A stretch of 64,000 nucleotides of DNA from JAWPMT01 sp965601475 (GTDB lineage Bacteria > Bacteroidota > Bacteroidia > Cytophagales > Cyclobacteriaceae), in the NCBI GenBank assembly GCA_965601475.1, contig OZ271832.1:620001-684000 (forward strand), given 5' to 3'. A program made the translations under genes and the position numbers. Within the stretch, counting starts at the first letter, position 1. The number at the start of each line of letters is the position of its first letter. Below, in pieces: positions 16,735 to 25,969 of the stretch. Under the pieces are notes generated by a model. That model saw only the letters and a program-made list of their open reading frames with translations, made no database searches and was not told the origin of the DNA.

Positions 16735-18963
16735 TCAATACCTGCTTTCCTCTGCTTTCACATGCTCCACCAACTCAGTTTTTTTCGTGTCGGTGACCTC
16801 CGACTGCGCATGACCTTCACCATATATCTCACCCAGGATGGGCGCTATGACCAAGCCGACAAGGCAAGTCAATTTGATGAGAATATTCATTGATGGCCCC
16901 GAGGTATCCTTGAACGGATCTCCAACAGTATCACCGGTAACAGCTGCCTTGTGTGCTTCAGATCCCTTGTAGGTCATCTCTCCATCAATCATCACACCAG
17001 CTTCGAATGACTTCTTGGCATTGTCCCAGGCACCACCTGCATTGTTCTGGAATATCGCCCAAAGCACACCTGACACCGCAACACCAGCCATATAGCTACC
17101 CAAAGCCTCCGGTCCCATTAAGAATCCAATCAGAATTGGAGCGGTGATGGTGATGGCACCAGGCAACATCATTTCTCTCAATGCGGCTTGGGTAGAAATG
17201 TCAACACATTTCCCATACTCAGGTTCGCCCGTGCCTTCCATGATGCCTGGAATTTCCTTGAATTGACGACGTACTTCTTTCACCATTTCCATGGCCGCTC
17301 TACCCACAGAGCGCATGGCCAAAGCTGAAAATACTACTGGCACCATACCGCCAATGAAGAGTGCTGCAAGCACATCCGCTTTAAATATGTTTATGCCATC
17401 TATACCCGTGAATGTGACATAGGCGGCAAACAAAGCCAGGGCAGTTAGCGCCGCAGAGGCAATTGCAAAGCCTTTTCCAATGGCTGCAGTCGTATTGCCC
17501 ACAGAGTCCAGAATGTCTGTTTTTTCCCTTACTTCGTCAGGAAGTTCGCTCATTTCTGCAATCCCTCCTGCATTGTCAGCAATAGGCCCAAAGGCATCAA
17601 TGGCCAATTGCATTGCGGTTGTGGCCATCATAGCTGATGCTGCGATACCCACACCATAGAAGCCTGCCAGGGCATAAGCCCCCCAAATTGCAAAAGCAAA
17701 AAGAAGAATTGGGCCGAATGTAGAAATCATACCCGTGGAAAGACCCGCAATGATATTCGTTGCCGCCCCGGTGGCTGAATTATGCACAATATCAAGGACT
17801 GGTTTCTTACCAAGACCTGTGTAGTACTCAGTCATATATGATATGAGTCCGCCTACCGCAAGACCCACCAAGACCGCATAGAAAACGTATCTTGAAGAAA
17901 TCACCTTAGCTCCCTCACCGAAAAAATTCATAGACATCTCCGCAGGCAGGAGCAAGTCAATCACAAACCAGCAAGCAACCGCAGTGAGGAAAATAGACCC
18001 CCAGTTTCCTTTGTTGAGTGCTGCCTGGACCTGAGACTCTTTCGCATCGTCGCTCTTCACTTTGATGAACAAAGTACCGATAATGGAGAAAACAATACCC
18101 AGTCCAGCAATCACCAAAGGCAATAATATTGGTCCGATACCATTGAATTCGTCAGTGATGGAACCTCCCATGTCACGGATCACATAGTTTCCAAGGACCA
18201 TGGAAGCAAGTACTGTGGCCACATAGGATCCAAACAAGTCAGCCCCCATTCCGGCGACGTCCCCCACATTGTCTCCCACATTGTCGGCTATGGTCGCGGG
18301 ATTTCTGGGATCATCCTCGGGAATACCTGCCTCAACCTTACCCACAAGGTCCGCACCTACGTCAGCTGCCTTCGTATAGATACCTCCACCGACTCTCGCA
18401 AAAAGAGCAATTGACTCCGCACCTAATGAAAATCCTGCAAGCGCTTCGAGCACCATAGTCATATCATCGACAGAGGTCCATGTGCCGTTCATAAACATTT
18501 GGAACAGCAGAATAAACAACAAACTCAAACCAAAAACAGCTAGGCCAGCAACACCCAGGCCCATTACAGTACCACCGGTGAAGGAGACCTTCAATGCTTG
18601 CGAAAGACTGGTGCGCGCTGCCTGGGTGGTCCTGACATTAGCTGCTGTCGCTATTCGCATACCCACATTTCCTGCCAACGCGGAGAAAACCGCGCCGATG
18701 ACAAAAGCCACCACAATGAACCAGTGAGTGGTCTCAACAAGTGTGGAGATGACACCTAATAAAACACCTGCTACAACGACGAATATGGCCAATATCCGAT
18801 ATTCCGCAGAAAGGAATGCCAAAGCGCCCTCTTGAATGTGCTTGGCTATATCCTTCATCTTTTCCTCCCCAGGATCTTGCTGTCTTACCCAACGGGCTTT
18901 TATAATCATTACCAGTAAGCCAACCAATCCCAAGGCTGGAACCAAATAAATGATGTTGCTCAT
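16735..18963 (-). CDS. hppA: Membrane-bound ion-translocating pyrophosphatase, K+-dependent type
   Basis: The enzyme couples pyrophosphate hydrolysis to pumping of H+ and/or Na+ across the membrane. At 742 residues with about 16 helices it is full length. The pyrophosphate site DVGADLVGKVEAG, then DDPRNPATIADNVGDNVGD, is intact, as are DNAGGIAEMS and the C-terminal DTVGDPFKDTSGPS. The sequence GNTTAAIGKGFAI has alanine where K+-independent enzymes have lysine, so it should need K+; K+-dependent enzymes include both H+ and Na+ pumps, and I cannot tell which this is. It stands alone and has its own terminator. Confidence 0.95.
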   Translation of the reverse strand: MSNIIYLVPALGLVGLLVMIIKARWVRQQDPGEEKMKDIAKHIQEGALAFLSAEYRILAIFVVVAGVLLGVISTLVETTHWFIVVAFVIGAVFSALAGNVGMRIATAANVRTTQAARTSLSQALKVSFTGGTVMGLGVAGLAVFGLSLLFILLFQMFMNGTWTSVDDMTMVLEALAGFSLGAESIALFARVGGGIYTKAADVGADLVGKVEAGIPEDDPRNPATIADNVGDNVGDVAGMGADLFGSYVATVLASMVLGNYVIRDMGGSITDEFNGIGPILLPLVIAGLGIVFSIIGTLFIKVKSDDAKESQVQAALNKGNWGSIFLTAVACWFVIDLLLPAEMSMNFFGEGAKVISSRYVFYAVLVGLAVGGLISYMTEYYTGLGKKPVLDIVHNSATGAATNIIAGLSTGMISTFGPILLFAFAIWGAYALAGFYGVGIAASAMMATTAMQLAIDAFGPIADNAGGIAEMSELPDEVREKTDILDSVGNTTAAIGKGFAIASAALTALALFAAYVTFTGIDGINIFKADVLAALFIGGMVPVVFSALAMRSVGRAAMEMVKEVRRQFKEIPGIMEGTGEPEYGKCVDISTQAALREMMLPGAITITAPILIGFLMGPEALGSYMAGVAVSGVLWAIFQNNAGGAWDNAKKSFEAGVMIDGEMTYKGSEAHKAAVTGDTVGDPFKDTSGPSMNILIKLTCLVGLVIAPILGEIYGEGHAQSEVTDTKKTELVEHVKAEESRY

Positions 18964-19068
18964 GTATCTACTCTTTTTAGAATTGAATTAATATGTCTCT
19001 GAACTGAAACTGCGTATTACGAAGATTCGGTTGATTGTAAACTTTGACCCTTGAATTGAAAGTAGGAA

Positions 19069-19197
19069 TTAGGACTCCTTGGTCAGCTCAATAAGACTAC
19101 CCTCAGGCCGTCCCCGCCAAAATTTCACGCAAAGATAGGTGAATGCACAAATTATAAAAATGGAAAAAAACAGGGTTGAATTTCGACGGAATCGCAC
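19069..19197 (-). CDS. Possible 42-residue single-pass membrane protein
   Basis: A GTG that overlaps the exonuclease stop (TAGTG) opens a frame reading VRFRRNSTLFFSIFI, ICAFTYLCVKFWRG, RPEGSLIELTKES. It has a basic N-terminus, one clear membrane helix and a polar tail, and would be translated by re-initiation as the last gene of the PTPS-folE-exonuclease run. No family is recognisable; it could still be chance. Confidence 0.4.
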   Translation of the reverse strand: MRFRRNSTLFFSIFIICAFTYLCVKFWRGRPEGSLIELTKES

Positions 19198-20195
19198 TAG
19201 CCAGATTCTTCCTCTTCCCTGACTGAGAGTTCGTTAATGCCATGGGCCTGCAGACCTTGATCGCGAAGCCAGCGTGCATAAGCATCGGTATAGCCATGAA
19301 CTACCAAAACTCGTTCCGCTCCTGTGGCAGATACTGCCTCGTTCAGCCCCTCCCAATCAGCATGATCTGACATCACAAAACCCTGGCCTACATTCCTTCT
19401 TCTTTTAATCCCTCTTATCGCCATCCAGCCGGAGACTGTTGCCACTTCAAACGGATCGAATTTCCGCATCCATGAAGTGCCCGCGCTCGAACCAGGTGTT
19501 ACCACCAAAGCGCCGGGAAATCTGGATTTTTCAATATCCGGAGAGATATAAGTGGTTTTCGGTAACAATGCGCCATCCGCCGCCAGAGCATTATTTACAT
19601 TTTCAACAGCACCATGAACAAAGACTTCACCTATTTCCATGTCGAGATTGGCGATAATCCGCTGTGCTTTACCCAGGGCGTATGCGATGAGCACGCTCGT
19701 CTTTCCCTGCTGGGCATTCTCTTTCCACCATCCATTGATCTGGCTAATCACTTGCTGCTGAGGTTGCCATTTAAAGATGGGCAATCCGAAAGTACTTTCC
19801 GTCACAAACGTATGGCATCTCACTGGCTCAAAAGCTTGTGAAAACCCATCATCTTCAACCTTGTAATCTCCGGAAACACACCAGACCTCACCCTTGTATT
19901 CAACACGGACTTGACTTGAACCCCAAATGTGCCCGGCAGGATGAAATGAAAAACGAACACCGTTCACAATGAAAGTCTCCCGCCAATCTTTGGTTTCGAG
20001 ATTGATCTCTTCCCCCAATCTCAACTTCAGAATGTGCTCGTTTGATTTTTGAGCTACATAACTTCCCATACCCCAACGGGCGTGATCTGAATGAGCATGG
20101 GTGATGATGGCCTTAGAAACAGGCTTATGAGGATCGATATAGACCCCTGCTTTTTCGCAATAGATACCCTTGTCGTCGAAAGACAGCAGGGCCAA
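19197..20195 (-). CDS. Ligase-associated DNA exonuclease-like metallo-beta-lactamase protein
   Basis: The 332-residue protein is a beta-CASP-type metallo-beta-lactamase. ITHAHSDHARWG is the HxHxDH zinc motif, AGHIWGSSQ and SGDYKVED carry further ligands, TFVTESTFGLP and VMSDHADW follow. This matches the mRNA-processing-like exonucleases that normally lie beside an ATP-dependent DNA ligase and act in DNA repair. No ligase gene is adjacent here; instead the start codon follows folE directly with no gap, so it is co-translated with pterin genes. Confidence 0.8.
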   Translation of the reverse strand: MALLSFDDKGIYCEKAGVYIDPHKPVSKAIITHAHSDHARWGMGSYVAQKSNEHILKLRLGEEINLETKDWRETFIVNGVRFSFHPAGHIWGSSQVRVEYKGEVWCVSGDYKVEDDGFSQAFEPVRCHTFVTESTFGLPIFKWQPQQQVISQINGWWKENAQQGKTSVLIAYALGKAQRIIANLDMEIGEVFVHGAVENVNNALAADGALLPKTTYISPDIEKSRFPGALVVTPGSSAGTSWMRKFDPFEVATVSGWMAIRGIKRRRNVGQGFVMSDHADWEGLNEAVSATGAERVLVVHGYTDAYARWLRDQGLQAHGINELSVREEEESG

Positions 20196-20888
20196 TTAGT
20201 TCGTCTTACTATTGATGTAATTCAAAAACTCATTCTTTATGTTCTGGTCTTTAAACTTGCCACTGAAATGAGCAGTGCCTGTCTGGCTATTCGTATCGTT
20301 GACACCCCTACTTGAAACACACATGTGTGTGGCATCCATAACGACAGCTATGTCATCTGTGTCCAGAATCTTCTTGAGCTCTTCCGCGATTTGAACGGTC
20401 AACCTTTCCTGCACCTGTGGTCTCTTGCTGTAGTACTGTACAATTCTATTAATCTTGGACAAGCCTATGACCTTTCCACTGGAAAAATAAGCGACATGTG
20501 CCTTGCCATATATAGGCACAAAGTGATGCTCACAGTGCGAATAGAAAGTGATATCTTTCTCTACAAGCATCTGATCATAATTGTATTTGTTTTCGAAGAG
20601 CTTGGCTACTGGTTTGTTGGCAGGATTGAGGCCACTAAAAACCTCTTTGACGTACATCTTTGCCACTCGCCTGGGAGTCCCTTGTAGACTATCATCCTCC
20701 AGGTCCAACCCCATGATGAGCATGATTTCTTTGAAATGCTTTTCGATGAGTTCCATTTTCAACTCATCGTCCATCTCAAAGGCATCCTCTCTCAAGGGTG
20801 TCTCATAAGCACCAGTTACATGTTCCATTTCCATCTCTTCCAGATCTTCAATTGGCTGGATACTCAACAAAGTTTCTTTCTGTTTCAT
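20196..20888 (-). CDS. folE: GTP cyclohydrolase I
   Basis: FolE converts GTP to 7,8-dihydroneopterin triphosphate, the first step to folate or biopterin. SLQGTPRRVAKMYVKEVFSG, FYSHCEHHFVPIYGKAHVAY (zinc and active-site residues) and GLSKINRIV are complete. The start at 20888 overlaps the upstream PTPS gene by 41 nt; an ATG at 20834 preceded by GGAAGAG would remove the overlap and leave 212 residues, so the true start is uncertain. The preceding gene makes the next enzyme of the biopterin branch. Confidence 0.93.
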   Translation of the reverse strand: MKQKETLLSIQPIEDLEEMEMEHVTGAYETPLREDAFEMDDELKMELIEKHFKEIMLIMGLDLEDDSLQGTPRRVAKMYVKEVFSGLNPANKPVAKLFENKYNYDQMLVEKDITFYSHCEHHFVPIYGKAHVAYFSSGKVIGLSKINRIVQYYSKRPQVQERLTVQIAEELKKILDTDDIAVVMDATHMCVSSRGVNDTNSQTGTAHFSGKFKDQNIKNEFLNYINSKTN

Positions 20889-21258
20889 AAAGGGTTACTT
20901 TGAGATCCATAGATGGATCTATCTGCGCTCTCAATTTATTGTAAATCACGATAACGATATTCTCGGCAGTAGGATTCAATCCTTCAAATTCCGGAACATC
21001 CATATTTAGGTTTTTGTGATCGAACTTATCAGTAACGTGTTCTTTGATAAGGTCGCTAAGTTTCTTCATATCGTATACATAGCCTGTGTCTGGATCTGGT
21101 GTACCGATGAGCTTCACGATCAACTCATAGTTGTGACCATGCCAGTTGGGGTTATTACACTTCCCAAAAACCTTTTCGTTTTTTTCGTCACTCCATCCAG
21201 GATTGTAAAGGCGATGTGCCGCGTTGAAATGCTCCTTGCGAAAAACTGCTACTTTCAT
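20848..21258 (-). CDS. 6-pyruvoyl-tetrahydropterin synthase (Cx5HGH type)
   Basis: This 136-residue enzyme uses the FolE product. Zinc histidines lie in EHFNAAHRL and NWHGHNYEL. The catalytic cysteine motif is CNNPNWHGH, i.e. C-x5-HGH, as in animal PTPS, instead of the C-x3-HGH seen in QueD. FDHKNLNMDVPEF and PTAENIVIVIY are also close to the animal enzyme. This favours synthesis of a biopterin-like cofactor over queuosine, although annotation pipelines would call it queD. It is first in an operon with folE and the exonuclease gene. Confidence 0.88.
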   Translation of the reverse strand: MKVAVFRKEHFNAAHRLYNPGWSDEKNEKVFGKCNNPNWHGHNYELIVKLIGTPDPDTGYVYDMKKLSDLIKEHVTDKFDHKNLNMDVPEFEGLNPTAENIVIVIYNKLRAQIDPSMDLKVTLYETERNFVEYPAN

Positions 21259-21360
21259 CCCTCAGGTATAAACGATATTAACTTCTTGTGAATTCAAAAC
21301 TCCCATTACGAACATAGTCAAGTTGTAGTTTGTTCACCTTTCGGTAGAAAAATATTAAAC

Positions 21361-22803
21361 ATGAATCAGGGTAAGGTCATCGTAGTGGGGAGTGGTTTCG
21401 GGAGTCTGAGTTGCGCAGCACTACTTGCGAAAGAGGGCCTTGATGTGACTATTCTGGAGCAGAATTATCTTCCCGGGGGATGCACTTCCTCATACTGGAG
21501 AAAAGGATTTGTTTTTGAAGCCGGTGCCACCACATTGGTAGGTCTTGACAGGGACATGCCTTTGCGATACCTGGTAGATCAGCTGGGAATCAAGATCAAA
21601 GTGCGACGCCTGGAACTACCCATGCAGGTTCATTTGCGCGATGGCCAAATTTTGCGACGTCATGAAAACCTGGGCAAATGGATTGATGAAGCTGAGAGTC
21701 GTTTTTCAGGCAACCAGCGACAGTTCTGGGAAAAATGCTTTGAAGTAAGCCAATTTGTCTGGAATAGTTCCACGAGGTATAAGCAGTTCCCTCCCAGTGC
21801 CCTTAATGATTTCGTTGACCTCACCAGAAACTTTGACCCAAGAGATCTTCAAAACGCACGCTATGCGCTGATCTCTACCCAAAAAATGATGCAGAAATAC
21901 GGAGTTGATAGCAAAGACTTCAAAGACTTCGTGAATGAGCAACTGCTGATAACTGCGCAAAACAATGCTGAGGAAGTGAATTTTCTATTCGGAGCTGCGG
22001 CGCTATGTTACACCAATTACGGGAACTACTACGTCGACGGTGGGCTCATCAACCTGGTAGAACCATTCATCAGGTTCATCGAGCAGCACGGAGGAAAAAT
22101 CCACTACCGCACGGGCGTCAAGCATATCACAGCGAAGGGAAGCAAATACCAAATTGAGACAACAAAAGGCTCATTCGAGGCTGACTACGTAATTTCAGGA
22201 CTGCCAGCCAACAACACCAGAGAGATATTTCAAACAGCCAACTTGCCGACCAGTAGAATCATGACCTCCAAGCAGTTGAATGGAGCGTTCCAGATGGGTA
22301 TTGGCTTCAAGTCAACAAAGAAGTTTGAGAGCCTTCATCATCAAATCCACCTGCAACAACCGCTTGTGGAAACTGGGTCCAAGAGCATCTTTGTCAGCCT
22401 GGACCATGAATTGGACTCCTCACGATCCGACCTTCCCGGACATCGTGTGGCTTCCATAAGTACCCATGTCGCCGACCCGGCCAATAGTATCCTCGACGGA
22501 GCCAGATTAGAGGAGGCAGTTGTCGCGATACTCGAAGAACGGGGTTTTCTGAATTCCAGCGATATTGTCTATCAGCATTCTTCGTCACCCAGGAGCTGGC
22601 ACAAATGGACACGTAGGGCCTGGGGGTTTGTGGGGGGATACCCTCAATATTTGAGCATCAAACCCTGGCAAATGTTGGATGCAAGACTGGACAAGAAGAG
22701 GGCCTACATCTGCGGAGACACTGTCTATCCGGGTCAAGGAATACCTGGAACGGCGCTCAGCGGAATCATTGCCGCACAAAAGCTCAAAGCAGACTGGCTC
22801 TAA
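21361..22803 (+). CDS. FAD-dependent desaturase/isomerase of the CrtI/CrtISO family
   Basis: The N-terminus KVIVVGSGFGSLSCAALLAKEG is the FAD-binding GxGxxG fold, followed by LEQNYLPGGCTSSYW and EAGATTLVG. The C-terminal dinucleotide motif YICGDTVYPGQGIPGTALSG closes the FAD site. The 480-residue length and these motifs match phytoene desaturase and carotenoid isomerase-like oxidoreductases. No other carotenoid gene is near, so the substrate may be a carotenoid or another lipid. It is divergent from the pterin operon, and its stop codon overlaps the stop of the next convergent gene (CTAA at 22800-22803). Confidence 0.82.
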   Translation: MNQGKVIVVGSGFGSLSCAALLAKEGLDVTILEQNYLPGGCTSSYWRKGFVFEAGATTLVGLDRDMPLRYLVDQLGIKIKVRRLELPMQVHLRDGQILRRHENLGKWIDEAESRFSGNQRQFWEKCFEVSQFVWNSSTRYKQFPPSALNDFVDLTRNFDPRDLQNARYALISTQKMMQKYGVDSKDFKDFVNEQLLITAQNNAEEVNFLFGAAALCYTNYGNYYVDGGLINLVEPFIRFIEQHGGKIHYRTGVKHITAKGSKYQIETTKGSFEADYVISGLPANNTREIFQTANLPTSRIMTSKQLNGAFQMGIGFKSTKKFESLHHQIHLQQPLVETGSKSIFVSLDHELDSSRSDLPGHRVASISTHVADPANSILDGARLEEAVVAILEERGFLNSSDIVYQHSSSPRSWHKWTRRAWGFVGGYPQYLSIKPWQMLDARLDKKRAYICGDTVYPGQGIPGTALSGIIAAQKLKADWL

Positions 22804-23072
22804 GATTGCATTAAGGTTTTCCAGGCTTTTTCCGGATCTCCATCCTGCAGGTAGGTTTTGGCCAACTTGTGCAATTCCATTTGCAGACCGTCAGGATCTT
22901 CCAGGAAATAATCGAGGATTGCACTAACTTCTGGCTCCCGTGCAAACTGCTGGACATCTCTGTCTGCGGGAAAGGCAGAAAAGGTTGATAACGTCTTCAG
23001 GTCATTTTCATCTAATATTTTACTATTGAGGATAGATTTCGGAAGATTCTCCTGACCAATTGACATTTGCAT
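22800..23072 (-). CDS. Hypothetical small helical protein, 90 residues
   Basis: No recognised domain. The sequence is polar and predicted helical, with FAREPEVSAILDYFLEDP and LHKLAKTYLQDGDPEKAWKTL, which resembles a single TPR-like hairpin. It has no signal peptide. An ATG two codons in (MSIGQEN) is an equally good start. Its stop overlaps the stop of the convergent oxidoreductase gene. Confidence 0.55.
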   Translation of the reverse strand: MQMSIGQENLPKSILNSKILDENDLKTLSTFSAFPADRDVQQFAREPEVSAILDYFLEDPDGLQMELHKLAKTYLQDGDPEKAWKTLMQS

Positions 23073-23152
23073 TAATATTCTATTTCAAATATATCATTAT
23101 GACCCAATTTCACCATGATTTCAGGTTGTTTTTCCCCTTTGCCTAGTTGATT

Positions 23153-23160
23153 TAGTTTTG
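23153..23160 (+). promoter_or_regulatory. -7 promoter element of valS
   Basis: TAGTTTTG matches the Bacteroidota TAnnTTTG element exactly, 28 nt before the valS ATG. A TTG at 23126-23128 is 24 nt upstream, somewhat further than usual. Confidence 0.45.
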
Positions 23161-23188
23161 CGATTTCCCAAGAAAAGAGGACATCTGG

Positions 23189-25870
23189 ATGGCTGAATTA
23201 TCAACGAAATACAATCCCGGACAAGTTGAGGACAAATGGTACGACACATGGATGGAGCACGGGCTTTTTGACGCAAAGGTCGATGCGAAGAAAGAACCTT
23301 ATACCATCATCATTCCACCCCCCAATGTCACTGGTGTTTTGCATATGGGGCACATGCTCAATAATACGATCCAGGATGTACTGATTCGTAAGGCCAGAAT
23401 GGAAGGTAAAGAAGCGTGCTGGGTACCTGGAACAGACCACGCCTCCATTGCTACCGAAGCCAAGGTAGTCCGAATGCTACGGGAAAAAGGGATTAAAAAA
23501 TCTGACCTAAGCCGGGAAGAGTTTCTTTCATATGCCTGGGAGTGGAAGGAGAAATACGGGGGTATTATTCTGGAACAGCTGAAGAAATTGGGAGCTTCAT
23601 GCGATTGGAAACGAACCGCATTCACGCTGGAGCAAAATTACCATGATGCAGTATTGAGGGTCTTCGTTGACCTTTACAACAAAGGCTACATCTATCGGGG
23701 GTTGCGAATGGTCAACTGGGATGTTGAGGCACAAACGGCCGTTTCCAACGAAGAAGTCGTGTACCAGGAAGATGGAGAAGTATCTAAGCTATATTCCATA
23801 AAATACCGGATTGCGGATTCTGAGGAGTATGTGACCATCGCAACGCAACGCCCTGAAACCATACTGGGAGACACCGCCATTGCGGTGAACCCTAAAGACG
23901 AACGATTCAAACATCTCATCGGAAAGAAGGCACTTGTTCCTTTCATAGACCGTGAAATCCCGATTATTGGTGATGAATATGTTGAATTGGATTTTGGTAC
24001 TGGCTGTTTGAAGGTGACTCCGGCGCACGACCCCAATGACTATGAGATTGGCCAAAGACACCAATTGGAAGTTATTGACACCATCGACCTGGATGGAACT
24101 TTGAACGAGAAATGCGAATTGCCGAAATACTACGGAATGGAACGTTTCAAAGCTCGTACGGAAATCATCAAGGACCTTGACGAAGCTGGCATGTTGGTGG
24201 GCGAGGAAGAATTCACCACTCGCATTGGCCGTAGCGAAAGGACCGACACCGTCATAGAGCCGAAGCTTTCGCTGCAATGGTTCATCAAGATGAAGGAAAT
24301 TTCCAGAAAGGCCCATCAGGCAGTAGCCGAAGATGAAATCCTATTGCATCCCGCCAAATTCAAAAACACCTACAACCACTGGATGGAAAATGTTCGGGAC
24401 TGGTGCATTTCCCGGCAACTGTGGTGGGGACAGCGCATACCTGCCTACTATTTCGCAGATGGTGATGAAGATTTCGTTGTCGCTGAAACGAGAGAGGAGG
24501 CATTGCAACTGGCCATCAACAAATCTGGCAAAAAAGACCTTACAGTCGACGATCTACGCCAGGATGAAGACGTCCTGGACACCTGGGCCTCCTCCTGGTT
24601 ATTCCCTATTCAGGTCTTTGGAGGGTTGAACGCGGAGCATTTCGACACAAAGACGGGTAAGATAAAGAAGGGGTCCAATCCGGATCTTGACTATTTCTAT
24701 CCCACGGAGACCCTCGTCACCGCCCCTGAAATACTATTTTTCTGGGTAGCCCGGATGATCATCGCCGGCTATGAGTACACGGGAGAGAAGCCTTTTAAAA
24801 ATGTGTATCTGACGGGTATTGTACGTGACAAACTGCGACGGAAGATGTCCAAGTCCTTGGGTAACTCTCCTGATCCTTTGGCATTGATCGCACAATATGG
24901 CGCTGACGCGGTAAGGACTGGCATGCTCTTTTCCTCGCCTGCCGGAAACGATCTGCTGTTTGATGAGAAACTAATTGAACAGGGTCGGAATTTTGCCAAT
25001 AAGATCTGGAACGCCTTTCGATTAGTTCAGGGATGGACTGTAGATCCAAACCTGGAACAACCCCAGGAAAATAAACTGGCAATTGCCTGGTTTGAAGCAT
25101 CCTATCACAAAACTTTAGCAGAACTGGAGGCGCACTTCTCAAAATTTCGGATATCCGACGCCTTGATGGGGGTATACAAGTTGGTGTGGAATGATTTCTG
25201 CAGCTGGTACCTGGAATGGGTCAAACCGCCATACGGTGAACCCATTGACGCAATCACCCACGAAGCGACCATCACCTTCTTCGATCGATTGATGCGTGTA
25301 CTACACCCTTTCATGCCGTTTATCTCCGAAGAACTCTGGCAAAACCTGAAAGACCAGCAAGGGCAGTACCTGATCAAAGAGAAATACCCCAAAGCCGACT
25401 CATTTGATCAGCATTTTCTTGAAGAAAGTGCATTGCTTTTCGACATAGTGGTACAGGTACGTACCGTGCGTAATGCAAAGCAATTGTCTCCTAAGGAAAT
25501 TCTGCCCATGACAATAAACGGAGTACGTTCAGATTTTGAAGAAATCGTTCCTTCGTTACAAAAGCTGGCAAATGTGGGTGAGGTGGCATTCGACAGCGAG
25601 AAGCCCAAGGATTGCTTCAGCTTTGTCGTGGGCGGCACAGAGTTCTATGTGCAGTCTTCGAAGGAGGTGGACCACGAAGCAGAGATTGCATCGCTGCAAA
25701 AGGACCTGGATTATCAGAAAGGTTTCCTGATGTCTGTGGACAAGAAGCTGGCGAATGAAAAATTCGTAAATGGTGCTCCGGAAAAAGTAGTGGGCATGGA
25801 GCGCCGAAAGAAAGCAGATGCTGAAGCCAAGATCAAGGCATTGGAAGAAAGCCTGGCAAAGCTCCGATAG
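23189..25870 (+). CDS. valS: Valyl-tRNA synthetase
   Basis: ValS charges tRNA-Val. The class I signature is PPPNVTGVLHMGHML (HIGH motif as HMGH) and the KMSKS loop is RRKMSKSLGNSPDPL. The editing domain contains TQRPETILGDTAIAVNP and TPAHDPNDYEIG. The anticodon-binding domain follows (HPFMPFISEELWQ), and the C-terminal 60 residues form the coiled-coil arm typical of ValS. At 893 residues it is full length. It is transcribed alone and ends before a very long hairpin. Confidence 0.97.
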   Translation: MAELSTKYNPGQVEDKWYDTWMEHGLFDAKVDAKKEPYTIIIPPPNVTGVLHMGHMLNNTIQDVLIRKARMEGKEACWVPGTDHASIATEAKVVRMLREKGIKKSDLSREEFLSYAWEWKEKYGGIILEQLKKLGASCDWKRTAFTLEQNYHDAVLRVFVDLYNKGYIYRGLRMVNWDVEAQTAVSNEEVVYQEDGEVSKLYSIKYRIADSEEYVTIATQRPETILGDTAIAVNPKDERFKHLIGKKALVPFIDREIPIIGDEYVELDFGTGCLKVTPAHDPNDYEIGQRHQLEVIDTIDLDGTLNEKCELPKYYGMERFKARTEIIKDLDEAGMLVGEEEFTTRIGRSERTDTVIEPKLSLQWFIKMKEISRKAHQAVAEDEILLHPAKFKNTYNHWMENVRDWCISRQLWWGQRIPAYYFADGDEDFVVAETREEALQLAINKSGKKDLTVDDLRQDEDVLDTWASSWLFPIQVFGGLNAEHFDTKTGKIKKGSNPDLDYFYPTETLVTAPEILFFWVARMIIAGYEYTGEKPFKNVYLTGIVRDKLRRKMSKSLGNSPDPLALIAQYGADAVRTGMLFSSPAGNDLLFDEKLIEQGRNFANKIWNAFRLVQGWTVDPNLEQPQENKLAIAWFEASYHKTLAELEAHFSKFRISDALMGVYKLVWNDFCSWYLEWVKPPYGEPIDAITHEATITFFDRLMRVLHPFMPFISEELWQNLKDQQGQYLIKEKYPKADSFDQHFLEESALLFDIVVQVRTVRNAKQLSPKEILPMTINGVRSDFEEIVPSLQKLANVGEVAFDSEKPKDCFSFVVGGTEFYVQSSKEVDHEAEIASLQKDLDYQKGFLMSVDKKLANEKFVNGAPEKVVGMERRKKADAEAKIKALEESLAKLR

Positions 25871-25877
25871 TTGAAAT

Positions 25878-25919
25878 CGGCTAAGATCCATGGCCTTTGA
25901 AGGCCATGGATCTTAGCCG
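25878..25919. terminator. 18-bp perfect hairpin between valS and the convergent permease
   Basis: CGGCTAAGATCCATGGCC and its exact reverse complement are separated by 6 nt (TTTGAA), 7 nt after the valS stop. There is no T-tract on either strand, so it may act as a bidirectional terminator of unusual type or as an RNA-stabilising structure. Confidence 0.55.
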
Positions 25920-25969
25920 GTCTTCTATGTGCCTGTTTGGGAACTATAGAAGGATTCTCTTCAAATACA

